Origin: Chloroflexota bacterium | Lineage (GTDB): Bacteria; Chloroflexota; UBA6077 | DNA length: 6,289 nt | NCBI GenBank assembly: GCA_021786215.1 | Contig: JAJYNT010000355.1 | Span: 1 to 6,289 of the forward strand | Reading direction: 5' to 3' | Part shown: piece by piece, positions 5,788 to 6,289 of the stretch | How positions within the stretch are numbered: position 1 is the first letter of the stretch | How the letters are laid out: each line of letters opens with the position of its first letter | The notes under the pieces: model-generated | The model's input: the letters and a program-made list of their open reading frames with translations, nothing else | What the model was told of the DNA's origin: nothing | The model's database searches: none | Program-made: the position numbers and the translations under genes

Positions 5788-6289
5788 TCAATCGATGTGC
5801 AGTCCACCGTTGACGTCCAGTTCTTCACCGGTGATGTAGCTCGCTCTATCAGAAGCCAGGAAGACCAGCGCATCAGCCACCTCCTCGGCACGGCCCAGGC
5901 GGCCCAGCAGGATGTTCTGGCGAGACTGCTCGATAAGGCCGCCGCGAGTCACCTCGTCAACAAGGCCGGCCGTGATATCCGTGTCGATGAGACCGGGGGC
6001 CACGGCATTGGCGGTGATCCCGTGGCGCGCCATCTGCTTGGCAACCGCCTTCATGAAGCCTGCCACACCAGCTTTGGCGGCACAGTAATGCGCGCTCCCG
6101 AAGACGCCACCCCCCTGCTTCCCGGAGACGGAGGAGATAGATACGATGCGACCGTAGCGCTGCTCTATCATCGCCGGAAGGACGGCTCGGGTACAGAGAA
6201 AGACGCCCTTCAGATCCACGTTCATGATCAGATCCCACTCTTCCACGCTGATATCCGTCACCGGTGTGGGTCTGGTAATGCAGATCGGA
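5788..6289 (-). CDS. Short-chain dehydrogenase/reductase (classical SDR, FabG-like), partial
   Basis: The C-terminal 166 residues of a classical SDR are present; the N-terminal Rossmann half with the TGxxxGxG motif is off the right edge. The frame continues to the edge through PICITRPTPVTDISVEEWD, which fits the stretch just after the NNAG motif, so the GTG at 6261 is an internal Val codon rather than the start. The catalytic triad is visible: Ser (6130-6132, in VSISSVSG), Tyr (6085-6087) and Lys (6073-6075) in HYCAAKAG. The cofactor and tetramer segments ITANAVAPGLIDTDI and YITGEELDVNGGLHID are typical and end at the usual C-terminus. Members reduce or oxidise carbonyl/alcohol groups with NAD(P)H. 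It could be a 3-oxoacyl-ACP reductase or a sugar or alcohol dehydrogenase. Placement upstream of AOR hints at an alcohol-to-aldehyde step, which is inference. Confidence 0.93.
   Translation of the reverse strand, partial: PICITRPTPVTDISVEEWDLIMNVDLKGVFLCTRAVLPAMIEQRYGRIVSISSVSGKQGGGVFGSAHYCAAKAGVAGFMKAVAKQMARHGITANAVAPGLIDTDITAGLVDEVTRGGLIEQSRQNILLGRLGRAEEVADALVFLASDRASYITGEELDVNGGLHID

Overview
The window is GC-rich and gene-dense. It reads as chromosomal DNA of an anaerobic or facultative bacterium. The mix of genes (PdxS/PdxT vitamin B6 synthesis, a tungsten-type aldehyde:ferredoxin oxidoreductase with its own MoaD-like protein, an NYN-domain protein) and a dispersed 'CHPER/RRISS'-type palindromic repeat would fit Chloroflexota. 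That placement is an inference; nothing here fixes the taxon.

Layout. (1) Positions 1-1325, minus strand: the first 441 codons of a gene whose 3' end lies beyond the left edge. It encodes an NYN/LabA-like (PIN-fold) domain, a linker of 9-residue repeats, a winged-helix-like domain and an acidic low-complexity tail. (2) Positions 1326-1904: a 579-bp divergent intergenic region. It holds a good promoter for the NYN gene, a cluster of overlapping inverted repeats, a palindromic MITE/REP-like element and a 21-bp tandem array (six full copies and a partial seventh) ending 51 bp before pdxS. (3) Positions 1905-3366, plus strand: pdxS and pdxT, separated by one base, encoding the two subunits of the ribose-5-phosphate-dependent pyridoxal 5'-phosphate synthase. 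(4) Positions 3370-3446: a perfect 17-bp hairpin and a second, imperfect hairpin between convergent transcription units. (5) Positions 3446-6289, minus strand: a likely operon, in transcription order SDR oxidoreductase (5' end off the right edge), AOR-family oxidoreductase, MoaD/ThiS-like protein.

How the genes may work together. PdxT releases ammonia from glutamine and PdxS uses it to build PLP. In the minus-strand operon, the SDR could interconvert an alcohol and a carbonyl compound, the AOR could oxidise an aldehyde to an acid with ferredoxin as acceptor, and the MoaD-like protein could supply sulfur for the tungstopterin. Substrates cannot be read from the sequence.

Most worth a second look: the AOR has His where the family's third [4Fe-4S] cysteine normally sits; a nearly perfect tandem array grown from the end of a palindromic repeat lies just upstream of pdxS; and the NYN protein has an altered set of acidic residues and an unusual repeat linker. 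I found no CRISPR array, tRNA, rRNA, transposase or clear new defence system.
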